From Clostridium sp. OF03-18AA (lineage in GTDB: Bacteria; Bacillota; Clostridia; Lachnospirales; Lachnospiraceae): a DNA stretch of 64,000 bases. Positions 54,474-61,892 of this stretch are shown in pieces (the stretch's first letter is position 1; every line of letters starts with the position of its first letter). Position numbers and translations under genes: made by a program. The stretch lies in NCBI RefSeq assembly GCF_003478035.1, contig NZ_QUEP01000005.1:1-64000 (forward strand), in the 5' to 3' direction. The notes below the pieces were generated by a model. The model saw only the letters and a list, made by a program, of their open reading frames with translations. It ran no database searches and was not told where the DNA came from.

Positions 54474-54502
54474 ATTATACATGGTAATGTATCAAGTGTC
54501 AA
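54474..54502 (-). promoter_or_regulatory. Promoter of the sugar ABC operon
   Basis: Minus-strand TTGACA (54497-54502), 17-base spacer and TATAAT (54474-54479): both boxes and the spacing match consensus exactly, as expected for a strong promoter controlled by a repressor. Confidence 0.85.
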
Positions 54503-55012
54503 TGATTCATCGTAAAATATTGATTTTTTTGTGTGATTTATACAGAACGTCTGTTTTTTGTATGAATCGAATATATTTTTCGTTTTTTATCCATTTATTA
54601 CAAAGGCCAAAGTAAACAGCTACACCCCGATATCGTTTCCGGCAGGATTGCTTCATAAGTAAAATAGATCTGGTTACTTATATCCCCCTGTTAAGATACT
54701 AATATATTGCCATATCATCCCAATAATATCTATTCACAATTTTTCCATAAATTCTTTCTATTTTTTGTGCATATTTTCATACGCATCTTCTGTTTTGTAT
54801 ATATTGCATATTATTTTTTCTTATGTAGATGGTTTTAAATCTGTTTTTTGTCTATTTTGTATAATGTATTTTGTTTTATTTTCCGTCCACTTTCTCATTT
54901 TGTTGCCCATTCAAGCGGTCCAACAGCCTATACATCTCAATAAAACACAATATTTTTCTTTTGTTAAAGCTTCTAATATATTTATTGTGCAAAGTTTTCG
55001 TTAAATTTGTTC
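54503..55012. other. AT-rich gap with two operator-like words
   Basis: No gene seen. The stretch is strongly AT-rich with short T runs. It contains ACTAATATATT at 54698-54708 and CTAATATATT at 54973-54982, the word shared by the other promoters of this island. Small open frames in it lack ribosome binding sites. Confidence 0.6.
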
Positions 55013-55055
55013 AAAAAAGCCTGATATAACAGCATTACTGCCGTATACCAGGCTT
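55013..55055 (-). terminator. Terminator after the FCD regulator
   Basis: AAGCCTGGTATACGGCAG pairs imperfectly with CTGTTATATCAGGCTT, followed on the minus strand by TTTTTTGAAC. Confidence 0.8.
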
Positions 55056-55084
55056 AGTGATTCATATGATCTGTCTGCGATCTC

Positions 55085-55789
55085 CTACTCCGTAAAATAT
55101 TCCGGATACAGTTCGATCTTTTTCTGGAGATCTCTCCGGAATCGTCCCAGATGTCCGGTCATAAAGTCTTCTACATTGACATCATTTGGGATCCCCATCA
55201 TCATGTAATAATACATCCGGTTATGCTCCTCTAAGATCTGCTCCCGGTTGATATCATTCTCCCTTGTATCCAGATATCGAACACGGTCATAATGCGACCC
55301 GATATTATGGACACAGTACCATACATCCATTTTATGGCTGAACTCATACAACATACAGTGCATCTCATTGTCCAGATCAAAGAAATAATCGCTCATGGTT
55401 GTCTCACGGTTGATCTCCTGCTCCTGAAGCTGCAGATTGGTCTTCATGTTTCTTAGCTGCTCTGGCGAAAGTGTTCCGGCGGTTTCCTTAAAGATCGCTG
55501 TTTCGATCACACGTCTCGTAAAATATCCCTGTCTGACTAAATTCAGATCGATAAAGCTGACCTTGCTTCCTTTTTGTGGAAGAATGTCCACAAGCTTTTC
55601 ATTTTTCAACAGGATCAAAGCCTCACGAACCGGAGTTCTGCTTGTTCCGAACTGTTCACTGATCACCGTCTCATCCAGAGCCTCTCCCGGAAGAAGCTTA
55701 AAGCTCATAATGCTTTCCCTCAGAAGACGGTATGCATATTTACTGTTTGTCTCTCCGTTTTTCCGTTCACTGAATATTTCAAATGGCAT
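55085..55789 (-). CDS. GntR-family transcriptional regulator (FCD domain)
   Basis: A 234-residue regulator. The winged helix carries LDETVISEQFGTSRTPVREAL (recognition helix near residue 50-58), and the FCD ligand domain spans about 90-220 with metal-ligand histidines in the NEMHCMLYEFSHK region. It is not closely similar to the FadR-type protein at 47291. It stands alone between the sugar ABC operon and the first zinc dehydrogenase, so it is the natural candidate to bind the ACTAATATATT words of this island. GGAGGT precedes the ATG. The effector is probably a uronate or hydroxy acid (inference). Confidence 0.9.
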   Translation of the reverse strand: MPFEIFSERKNGETNSKYAYRLLRESIMSFKLLPGEALDETVISEQFGTSRTPVREALILLKNEKLVDILPQKGSKVSFIDLNLVRQGYFTRRVIETAIFKETAGTLSPEQLRNMKTNLQLQEQEINRETTMSDYFFDLDNEMHCMLYEFSHKMDVWYCVHNIGSHYDRVRYLDTRENDINREQILEEHNRMYYYMMMGIPNDVNVEDFMTGHLGRFRRDLQKKIELYPEYFTE

Positions 55790-55821
55790 ATAAATACCTC
55801 CATTTCCTTTCCCTGCTTTTA

Positions 55822-55850
55822 TTTATAACAGAAAACCGTCATTTTGCCAA
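55822..55850 (-). promoter_or_regulatory. Promoter of the FCD regulator gene
   Basis: Minus-strand TTGGCA (55845-55850), 17-base spacer and TATAAA (55822-55827). Confidence 0.6.
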
Positions 55851-55875
55851 TATAGCTTTTTGTTTTCTTATTGCA

Positions 55876-55886
55876 ACTAATATACT
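55876..55886. promoter_or_regulatory. Island operator word, regulator gene
   Basis: ACTAATATACT lies about 25 bases upstream of the -35 box of the regulator gene promoter, consistent with autoregulation. Read on the other strand it is AGTATATTAGT, so the word is close to palindromic. Confidence 0.5.
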
Positions 55887-56042
55887 ATGTTTTTTACTAT
55901 AATCACACGTTTTATCGCTTATTTATCTTGGTTTCTTTTCCTATTTTTCCAATCTAATATGTTTATTCCATCGTCATTTCGTCTGTTCTATTGGCTTTTC
56001 TTCACTTTCCAGCTCTTCATTCGTCATTTTTACCCAAATATA

Positions 56043-56071
56043 TTGATATTATCCTGTTTGTATAGTATAAT
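56043..56071 (+). promoter_or_regulatory. Promoter of the first zinc dehydrogenase gene
   Basis: TTGATA (56043-56048), 17-base spacer and TATAAT (56066-56071). The operator-like word at 56084-56094 begins 13 bases after the -10 box, so a bound repressor would cover the transcription start. Confidence 0.75.
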
Positions 56072-56083
56072 AATCCCTGTATA

Positions 56084-56094
56084 ACTAATATATT
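56084..56094. promoter_or_regulatory. Island operator word, dehydrogenase gene
   Basis: ACTAATATATT followed by ATG; placement just past the -10 box matches the position of the same word at the uxuA promoter. Confidence 0.55.
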
Positions 56095-56196
56095 ATGTGT
56101 TCATAATCAAATGTGTCAAACCATTTTCTTGCGAAGCTCTCCGGAATCAAAAAAAGGACACTAAAATATCATCATAAAAACATGGAGGAACAAGAT

Positions 56197-57222
56197 ATGA
56201 AAGCAGTACAAATCGTAAGTCCTAACAACCTTCAGGTCATCGACGTAGAAAAGCCGTCGATCGATGAAAAAAACAATGTTATGATCAAAATGACCGCAGC
56301 CGGTATCTGCGGATCTGATGTCGGAATCTATCATGGAACAAATGCTGCCGCAACCTACCCACGCATCATCGGCCACGAAATGGTCGGACGTGTTGACGAG
56401 GTTGGAAGTAACGTAAAGAATTTAAAGGTCGGCGACCGCGTGATCGTCAATCAGGTAACAAGCTGCGGTCACTGCTATCCGTGCAAGATTGGCCGCGGAA
56501 ATGTCTGCGACAATCTGAAGGTCCGCGGTGTTCATATCGACGGCGGATATCGTGAATATATTGCTGTTCCGGAATCTGACTGCTACCTTCTTCCGGATTC
56601 TCTTTCCGATCAGGATGCTGTTATGATCGAGCCGACAACGATCGCGATCCAGTCCTGTACAAGAGCACAGCTCGAAAAGGACGATATGCTTCTGATCTTC
56701 GGCGCCGGCGCTCTCGGAAGCACGATTTTAAAGGTAGCCCGTCAGCTCTGCGACCACATCATCGTGGCTGATATCATGGATGAGAAGCTTGAGGCTGCAA
56801 AGAAAAACGGAGCAAAATATACGATCAACGTATTAAAAGAAGATCTTGTTGAGAAGGTAAAGGAATACACCTTTGGTCATGGTGCAACTGTTTCCATCGA
56901 CTCTGCATGCACAAAGGATTCCCTGATCAATCTTCTTCAGGCGACCGGCAATGCCGGAAGAGTCATGACCATGGGCTTCTCCACTGCACCAACAGAGGTC
57001 AACCAGTTCGCGATTACATCAAAAGAGCTGGATGTTCGCGGTTCCAGACTTCAGAATAAGATGTTCGGAAAAGCGATCGAGATGATCAATGCCGGAACTC
57101 TCGACCTGTCAAACTCTATTTCCCACACCTTCCCGCTTACAAAAGCACAGGAAGCATTCGATTTTGTTGATTCCCGCGATCCATCCATCCGAAAGATCGT
57201 ATTTACCTTTGATAACCTTTAA
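56197..57222 (+). CDS. Zinc-dependent medium-chain dehydrogenase 1
   Basis: A 341-residue NAD(P)-dependent alcohol/polyol dehydrogenase. Catalytic zinc ligands are Cys38 (ICGSD) and the GHE histidine-glutamate pair; the structural zinc site CGHCYPCKIGRGNVC has four cysteines. The Rossmann motif is GAGALGS. Relatives include sorbitol dehydrogenase, galactitol-phosphate dehydrogenase, and the E. coli L-gulonate/L-galactonate oxidoreductases RspB and YjjN. The start at 56197 follows GGAGG; the 28 upstream codons are excluded. With uxuA and uxuB nearby, oxidation of an aldonate to a keto-uronate is the best guess. Confidence 0.9.
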   Translation: MKAVQIVSPNNLQVIDVEKPSIDEKNNVMIKMTAAGICGSDVGIYHGTNAAATYPRIIGHEMVGRVDEVGSNVKNLKVGDRVIVNQVTSCGHCYPCKIGRGNVCDNLKVRGVHIDGGYREYIAVPESDCYLLPDSLSDQDAVMIEPTTIAIQSCTRAQLEKDDMLLIFGAGALGSTILKVARQLCDHIIVADIMDEKLEAAKKNGAKYTINVLKEDLVEKVKEYTFGHGATVSIDSACTKDSLINLLQATGNAGRVMTMGFSTAPTEVNQFAITSKELDVRGSRLQNKMFGKAIEMINAGTLDLSNSISHTFPLTKAQEAFDFVDSRDPSIRKIVFTFDNL

Positions 57223-57253
57223 TCATTCTTTTTCATAATATTGCCGGTAGCAA

Positions 57254-57302
57254 AAGGCGGATGTATCCCTCTGAGATTTTTCAGTCACATCCGCCCTTGT
57301 TT
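57254..57302 (+). terminator. Hairpin between the two dehydrogenase genes
   Basis: AAGGCGGATGT pairs with ACATCCGCC-TT, then TTGTTTCT. It may terminate part of the transcription before the second dehydrogenase gene. Confidence 0.65.
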
Positions 57303-57335
57303 CTCTCTTAAAGCATATTATTCAGGAGGTTCACT

Positions 57336-58361
57336 ATGAAAGCAGTAAGAATCAACGAGCCAAAGAACGTTGTACTCGTAGACATTGAAAAACCAACGCC
57401 AAAGGCCGGTGAGGCTTTGATCAGGATCATCACAGCCGGAATCTGCGGATCCGATATCGGTGCATTCCGCGGAACTAACAACCTCGTTTCCTATCCGAGG
57501 ATTATTGGACATGAGTTAGCCGGAATCATCGAATCCATTCCGGAGGACAATCCAAAAGGACTGAAGATCGGCGACAAAGTCATCGCAGATCCGTATTTGT
57601 ACTGTGGCCACTGCTATCCATGCAGCATCGGACGTACAAACTGCTGTACCGATCTTCATGTACTCGGTGTCCATGTTGACGGCGGCATGGCAGAATACTT
57701 CTGTCACCCGGCAGACATGCTCGTAAAAATGCCGGATGATATGAGCTGGGAAGAGGCTGCAATGGCAGAGCCGCTTACAATCTCCCTTCACGGCATTCAC
57801 CGCGGCGGTTTAAAGGCAGGCGAGTACTGCGCGATCATCGGTGCCGGTCCGATCGGTCTTCTTGCCGGAATGATCGCACAGGCATACGGCGCTCACGCGA
57901 TCTTACTCGATCTTGTCGACGAACGTCTGCAGTTTGCAAAGGAGCTTGGCATCGAATATGTGATCAATTCCAAAACAGAAGACACGGTAAAACGAATCAG
58001 TGAGATCACAAACGGTGTTATGGCACAGCAGGTTATGGAATGCAGCGGTGCAAATGCAGCGATCCGCTCCACCCTTGATCTTGTAAGTAATGCCGGAAGG
58101 ATCACCCTGACCGGATGGCCGAAAACAGAAACTCCGCTCCCGACCGATCTGATCACGAAAAAGGAAGTGGATATCCGCGGTGCACGTACAAGTGCCGGTG
58201 AGTTTGAGGAAGCGATCGAACTCATCCACAGTGGAAGAGTTGATATCAAGAAGATCCTGACAAAGGTCATCTCCATTGATGAAGCGCCGGCAACCATCAT
58301 TGATATCGAAAAGAATCCGGGTAATTATATGAAGGTCGTTGTTCAGGTTAACGAGCCGTAA
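57336..58361 (+). CDS. Zinc-dependent medium-chain dehydrogenase 2
   Basis: A 341-residue paralogue of the upstream gene with the same layout: Cys37 in ICGSD, GHE, the structural CGHCYPCSIGRTNCC site and the coenzyme motif GAGPIGLLAG. The two proteins share the block structure throughout but differ enough to suggest different substrates or enantiomers. AGGAGG precedes the ATG. It ends at 58361, with repeat E and a terminator following. Probably another aldonate or polyol dehydrogenase of the same pathway. Confidence 0.9.
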   Translation: MKAVRINEPKNVVLVDIEKPTPKAGEALIRIITAGICGSDIGAFRGTNNLVSYPRIIGHELAGIIESIPEDNPKGLKIGDKVIADPYLYCGHCYPCSIGRTNCCTDLHVLGVHVDGGMAEYFCHPADMLVKMPDDMSWEEAAMAEPLTISLHGIHRGGLKAGEYCAIIGAGPIGLLAGMIAQAYGAHAILLDLVDERLQFAKELGIEYVINSKTEDTVKRISEITNGVMAQQVMECSGANAAIRSTLDLVSNAGRITLTGWPKTETPLPTDLITKKEVDIRGARTSAGEFEEAIELIHSGRVDIKKILTKVISIDEAPATIIDIEKNPGNYMKVVVQVNEP

Positions 58362-58398
58362 TTCAAGTCGAATGTCTATGAGGCCCGACTGAGATAAA
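58362..58398. repeat. Dispersed repeat family E, short derivative
   Basis: ATTCAAGTCGAATGTCTATGAG then GCCCGACTGAGATAAA: both outer arms of the family E element without the central hairpin. It begins one base after the dehydrogenase stop codon. Confidence 0.55.
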
Positions 58399-58466
58399 AA
58401 TACCTTTGACAGTTTAAGAGCTGTTGTGTCTGTCACATCAGTTCCCGGCTGTCAAAGGTATTTTTG
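58396..58466 (+). terminator. Terminator after the second dehydrogenase gene
   Basis: Perfect 17-bp stem AAAAATACCTTTGACAG / CTGTCAAAGGTATTTTT around a 36-base loop. Confidence 0.85.
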
Positions 58467-58470
58467 TATA

Positions 58471-58545
58471 AGGAATGCGCCTTGGCACATTCTCGCGCCT
58501 CGTACGGCCGCTCACGACAATCGATGTCTTCGTACGAATTTCCTA
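58471..58545. repeat. Dispersed repeat family D, copy 2
   Basis: AGGAATGCGCCTTGGCACAT, TCTCGCGCCTCG, CGCTCACGACAA and TCTTCGTACGA follow the same order as in 61682-61773 with substitutions. It lies in the gap between convergent terminators. Confidence 0.55.
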
Positions 58546-58549
58546 ATGC

Positions 58550-58582
58550 AAAAAGGTATCCACCCTGCGGCGGATACCTTTT
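58550..58582 (-). terminator. Terminator after uxuB
   Basis: AAAAAGGTATCC / GGATACCTTTT stem with a GC-rich loop, T-tract on the minus strand, directly after the uxuB stop. Confidence 0.85.
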
Positions 58583-58593
58583 CTGTTCTCTGT

Positions 58594-60204
58594 TTAAGCC
58601 ATATATTTCTTTAAAACTGTTCTTACTGCTCCAGGTCCTGCAATCTCTTCTAAGAACATCTCCTCGATCTTCTCACCGATTCCGGCCTTGTAAAGATCGA
58701 TTCCGAAAATATTCTCATTGGAAAGAATGCTCTTTAACTGTCCATGGTAGGTTTCCGGCTTTCCAAGCTCGATTCCCTTCATTACCTCTGTAAGCTCCGC
58801 AAGCATCGGATCGGAGGAACGTTCGAAAGCTTCCCCGTCATCCTGTACACCGAGAAGATAACGGCACCAGCCTGCGATCGCAAGTGGAATTGCTGTCAGC
58901 TTCTTTGCATCTCCGTATTTTGCAACATAAGACTTGATCGTCTCTCCATAACGGATTCCGACCTTCTGGGATGTATCGGTTGCGATACGCTGCGGGGTAT
59001 CCGGCATGAACGGATTCGGGATCCGGACATTGATCACCTCATCAACAAAGTCCTTCGGAGACAGAATTCCCGGATCTGTAACGACCGGCATTCCTTCTAC
59101 CGGACCGATCTCATGAACCAGTTTGTTTAATTCCTGATCCTTCATCTCATCTGCGATCAGTGTATATCCAAGGACACAGCCGTAAACGGCAAGTGCTGTA
59201 TGTAACGGATTCAGGCAGGTTGTAACCTTCATGCGCTCCACTTTGTTTACTGTATCGCGGTCTGTCATATAGACACCGGCCTTTTCAAGTGCCGGACGTC
59301 CGTTCGGGAATTTATCCTCAATAACAAGGTACTGCGGCCCCTCGGCGTTAACAAACGGAGCGATATAGGTTTTCTTTGATGTGATGACCGGGGCGATATC
59401 TTCAACACCGGCTTTCTCCAGCTCCTTGCATACAGAATCTGCCGGACGCGGAGTGATCTTATCGATCATGCTCCACGGGAAGGAGATCTGCTTTTCATCA
59501 GAAAGGTATGCAACAAAGTCTGCGCCTACAAAGCCCTTCTTTTCCCATTCCTTCGCCATTGTGAGGATGGAATTCTGGAGCTTTTCTCCATTATGGGAAC
59601 AGTTGTCCATGGATACGACTGCCAACGGATGCTTTCCTGCCTTGAAACGCTCAAACAGCAGCGCACACACAACTGCCATCGCAGCGCCCGGCTTCTCCGG
59701 ACCATTGTCGATATCTGCCTGAACAAATGGGAAGTAATTTCCCTCAGCATTTTTCAAAGCGTAACCTTTTTCTGTGATCGTGAAGGAGATCATCTGGAGA
59801 CCAGGATCTGTAAAGATCTCTTTCAGGCGGTTCCACTCCTCCGGAACATTTGACTGTGCCTTGATCGCTTCCGCAAGGGAACCGATCACCTGCTTATCTG
59901 TAGAACCGTCTGCCTTTAAAGTGACAGCCAAAACCAGATTGTCATATGGCTTGTAAATCTTATCCACTACGTCAAAATCAAAAGTCTCCACACAGGTGAT
60001 TCCTTTTTTCATTTCTCCCTGTGCGATCAGACGGTCAGCAAGCCCGCCGATAAAGATACGAAAAATATTTCCTGCACCGAAATGAACCCATACCGGTGCT
60101 TTTTTTGTTTCCTCTGCCACCTGTTCGATCGAATAGGACGGAAGCTTGATTCCTGCTGCTTCCCAGGCAGCTGTCTTTTTGATTCCATTTAATGTCAGTT
60201 TCAT
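58594..60204 (-). CDS. uxuB: Mannitol dehydrogenase-family protein, fructuronate reductase
   Basis: A 536-residue member of the long-chain mannitol dehydrogenase family. NAD-binding FGAGNIFR at the N-terminus, catalytic-region VSMDNCSHNG and the KMT-CLNPLHTALA block (with the family lysine/asparagine/histidine) are visible. UxuB reduces D-fructuronate to D-mannonate. The neighbour uxuA supports this over mannitol or tagaturonate substrates, though the family assignment alone is not decisive. The start at 60204 (MKLTLNG) is preferred; 32 upstream codons cross the palindrome at 60241. Slightly longer than the E. coli enzyme. Confidence 0.88.
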   Translation of the reverse strand: MKLTLNGIKKTAAWEAAGIKLPSYSIEQVAEETKKAPVWVHFGAGNIFRIFIGGLADRLIAQGEMKKGITCVETFDFDVVDKIYKPYDNLVLAVTLKADGSTDKQVIGSLAEAIKAQSNVPEEWNRLKEIFTDPGLQMISFTITEKGYALKNAEGNYFPFVQADIDNGPEKPGAAMAVVCALLFERFKAGKHPLAVVSMDNCSHNGEKLQNSILTMAKEWEKKGFVGADFVAYLSDEKQISFPWSMIDKITPRPADSVCKELEKAGVEDIAPVITSKKTYIAPFVNAEGPQYLVIEDKFPNGRPALEKAGVYMTDRDTVNKVERMKVTTCLNPLHTALAVYGCVLGYTLIADEMKDQELNKLVHEIGPVEGMPVVTDPGILSPKDFVDEVINVRIPNPFMPDTPQRIATDTSQKVGIRYGETIKSYVAKYGDAKKLTAIPLAIAGWCRYLLGVQDDGEAFERSSDPMLAELTEVMKGIELGKPETYHGQLKSILSNENIFGIDLYKAGIGEKIEEMFLEEIAGPGAVRTVLKKYMA

Positions 60205-60240
60205 ATTTGCCACGCTTTCTTTTTCGTATAACAGGATGTT

Positions 60241-60262
60241 GGGGCCAAAAGCTTTTGACCCC
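60241..60262. repeat. 22-bp near-perfect palindrome in uxuA-uxuB gap
   Basis: GGGGCCAAAAGCTTTTGACCCC pairs with itself except at one position. It lies just upstream of uxuB. It could be an operator or the stem of an mRNA hairpin; T-tracts are absent, so it is not a terminator. Confidence 0.55.
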
Positions 60263-60351
60263 TCTGATACCGGACTGCTCTGCACCGCGTGCTCCCGCAA
60301 TCCTCAAAACATTCGTAATTCGCTCATTTTTCTTCGAAAAATGGCTACAGA

Positions 60352-61440
60352 TTATTTCTCGGAAGCTTTGGCATTTTTGTCGATCGCTTCCCAGAGTCCG
60401 TTCAGATAAGTTGCACCGAGTGCACGGTCATATAAACCATATCCCGGTCTGCCGATCTCATCCCAGATCATTCTGCCGTGATCCGGACGGATATATGTAT
60501 CCGGGCATGTATCGTAGATCGCCTTCATAATCTCATAAAGATCCAGGGATCCGTCAGAGGAAAGGTGGGATGCCTCACGGAATTTGTGGTATCCGAGGAA
60601 TTTTACATTGCGGACATGCATTGCATTGATTCTGTTCATCTCACCAAAGTGACGGATGATCTCCGGGATATTGTTGTCCGGATTGGATCCAAGTGAACCA
60701 GTGCAAAGGCAGAGTCCGTTTGCCGGTGAATCATGCAGAGCGCAGATCTTATCGAAATCCTCCTGGCTGTGAGCGATTCTCGGAAGACCGAAGATCGGCC
60801 AGGCCGGATCATCCGGATGACATGCCATCTTGACACCAACCTCTTCACATACCGGAATGATCGCATCAAGGAAATACTTATAGTTTCTGCGAAGATCATC
60901 TGCTGTGATATTCTCATACTGTTTTAATGTCTTTTCAAGCTCTGCAAGGCGCTCCGGCTCCCAGCCCGGAAGGGAGAAGCCATTGCTGTCTCCTGCTGTT
61001 TTCTTTACAATATCAAGCGGAGTCATCTCTCCAAGATCCTTTTCGTCAAAGTACAGGCTGTTGGAGCCATCCTCCGGGATCTCTCTTGCAAGATCTGTTC
61101 TTAACCAGTCAAATACCGGCATGAAGTTGTAAATGATTACCTTTACGCCGTATTTTGCGAGGTTACGGATCGTGGTGATATAATTCTCGATATATTTGTC
61201 TCTTGTCGGAAGTCCCATCTTGATATCCTCGTGAACGTTTACGCTCTCGATGACTTCACACTCAAGACCGGATGCATGGACATGCTCCATATATGCTTTA
61301 ATTTCCTCTTCTGTCCATACCTCGCCTGCTGCCTTATAATCAAGTAAGCCCATCAACCCGGTCATCCCCGGGATCTGACGGATCTGTTTTAATTTGATCG
61401 GATCACTGTCTTCGCCGTACCAGCGGAATGTCATTTTCAT
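60352..61440 (-). CDS. uxuA: Mannonate dehydratase
   Basis: A 362-residue UxuA-family TIM-barrel enzyme dehydrating D-mannonate to 2-keto-3-deoxygluconate. N-terminal [11 protein letters not shown], the metal/substrate motifs [26 protein letters not shown] and the late RPDHGRMIW are all present. GGAGGA precedes the ATG. It is first in the uxuA-uxuB unit; its promoter is at 61496-61524 with an operator-like word at 61484-61494 just downstream of the -10 box. No kdgK, eda or uxaC lies in the window. Confidence 0.95.
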   Translation of the reverse strand: MKMTFRWYGEDSDPIKLKQIRQIPGMTGLMGLLDYKAAGEVWTEEEIKAYMEHVHASGLECEVIESVNVHEDIKMGLPTRDKYIENYITTIRNLAKYGVKVIIYNFMPVFDWLRTDLAREIPEDGSNSLYFDEKDLGEMTPLDIVKKTAGDSNGFSLPGWEPERLAELEKTLKQYENITADDLRRNYKYFLDAIIPVCEEVGVKMACHPDDPAWPIFGLPRIAHSQEDFDKICALHDSPANGLCLCTGSLGSNPDNNIPEIIRHFGEMNRINAMHVRNVKFLGYHKFREASHLSSDGSLDLYEIMKAIYDTCPDTYIRPDHGRMIWDEIGRPGYGLYDRALGATYLNGLWEAIDKNAKASEK

Positions 61441-61483
61441 AGTTTTTCCTCCTTAGGGTTCTGCCCTTTCCTCACATTGGTCT

Positions 61484-61494
61484 ACTAATATATT
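61484..61494. promoter_or_regulatory. Island operator word, uxuA start
   Basis: ACTAATATATT directly downstream of the uxuA -10 box on the minus strand, covering the predicted start of transcription. The same relation is seen at 56084-56094. Confidence 0.6.
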
Positions 61495-61495
61495 C

Positions 61496-61524
61496 ACTAT
61501 ACGATATTTTCCAATATGTGTCAA
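61496..61524 (-). promoter_or_regulatory. uxuA-uxuB promoter
   Basis: Minus-strand TTGACA (61519-61524), 17-base spacer and TATAGT (61496-61501). Only the fifth -10 base departs from consensus. Confidence 0.8.
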
Positions 61525-61562
61525 CTTATATGCGCTTATATGAGGCATATTCTCGCATTTTT

Positions 61563-61573
61563 GCTAATATATT
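61563..61573. promoter_or_regulatory. Island operator word, uxuA upstream site 1
   Basis: GCTAATATATT about 40 bases upstream of the uxuA -35 box; one base differs from the common word. It could allow cooperative or looped binding. Confidence 0.45.
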
Positions 61574-61654
61574 TCTATGATTTTATACGATTTGCATAAA
61601 TATATTTTGCTTTTTTCCCTGTTTTATCCCGAATTTTTTCCCGTTTTGCTCGTA

Positions 61655-61665
61655 ACTAATATATT
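61655..61665. promoter_or_regulatory. Island operator word, uxuA upstream site 2
   Basis: ACTAATATATT about 130 bases upstream of the uxuA -35 box. The 61441-61892 gap holds these sites, a family D repeat, a hairpin and the HD-gene terminator. Confidence 0.45.
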
Positions 61666-61681
61666 TGTTATTGTTATAGAA

Positions 61682-61773
61682 AAGAATGTGCCTCGGCACC
61701 TTCTCGCGTCTCGCGCAGTCGCTTGCGACAAACTACATCTTCGCGCGAGTGCACATTTTGGGCACGTTAGTGC
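61682..61773. repeat. Dispersed repeat family D, full copy
   Basis: AAGAATGTGCCTCGGCACC, TTCTCGCG, CAGTCGCTTGCGACAA, CATCTTCGCGCGAGTGCACA and GGCACGTTAGTGCC in order. The ends carry small inverted words (GTGCCTCGGCAC, GGCACGTTAGTGCC). It is followed at once by the hairpin 61775-61820, which may be part of the element. Confidence 0.6.
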
Positions 61774-61774
61774 C

Positions 61775-61820
61775 TTTTTATGTAACAGGGAATTCCTTGG
61801 AATTTCCTGTTACATAAAAA
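61775..61820. repeat. Long hairpin TTTTTATGTAACAGG
   Basis: TTTTTATGTAACAGG (61775) pairs with CCTGTTACATAAAAA (61820); the inner part AATTCC/GGAATT extends the stem. It may be a second terminator or the end of the family D element. Confidence 0.65.
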
Positions 61821-61821
61821 C

Positions 61822-61861
61822 AATCCCCAGAACAGATCCATAAAATCTGTTTCAGGGGATA
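61822..61861 (-). terminator. Terminator after the HD-domain gene
   Basis: ATCCCC-AACAGAT pairs with ATCTGTT-GGGGAT, followed on the minus strand by TGTTTTTATG. Confidence 0.8.
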
Positions 61862-61892
61862 TCATAAGAGGAGTATTCCGGATTTCTTTTTG

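Noticed and set aside
54360..55012. Small genes in the AT-rich gap
   Set aside because: Open frames of 60-80 codons have no ribosome binding site and are rich in Phe/Ile/Ser as expected from AT-rich noncoding DNA.
58594..60204. Mannitol 2-dehydrogenase or tagaturonate reductase
   Set aside because: The family fits, but the adjacent uxuA makes fructuronate reductase the most consistent call; no mannitol or altronate genes are present.
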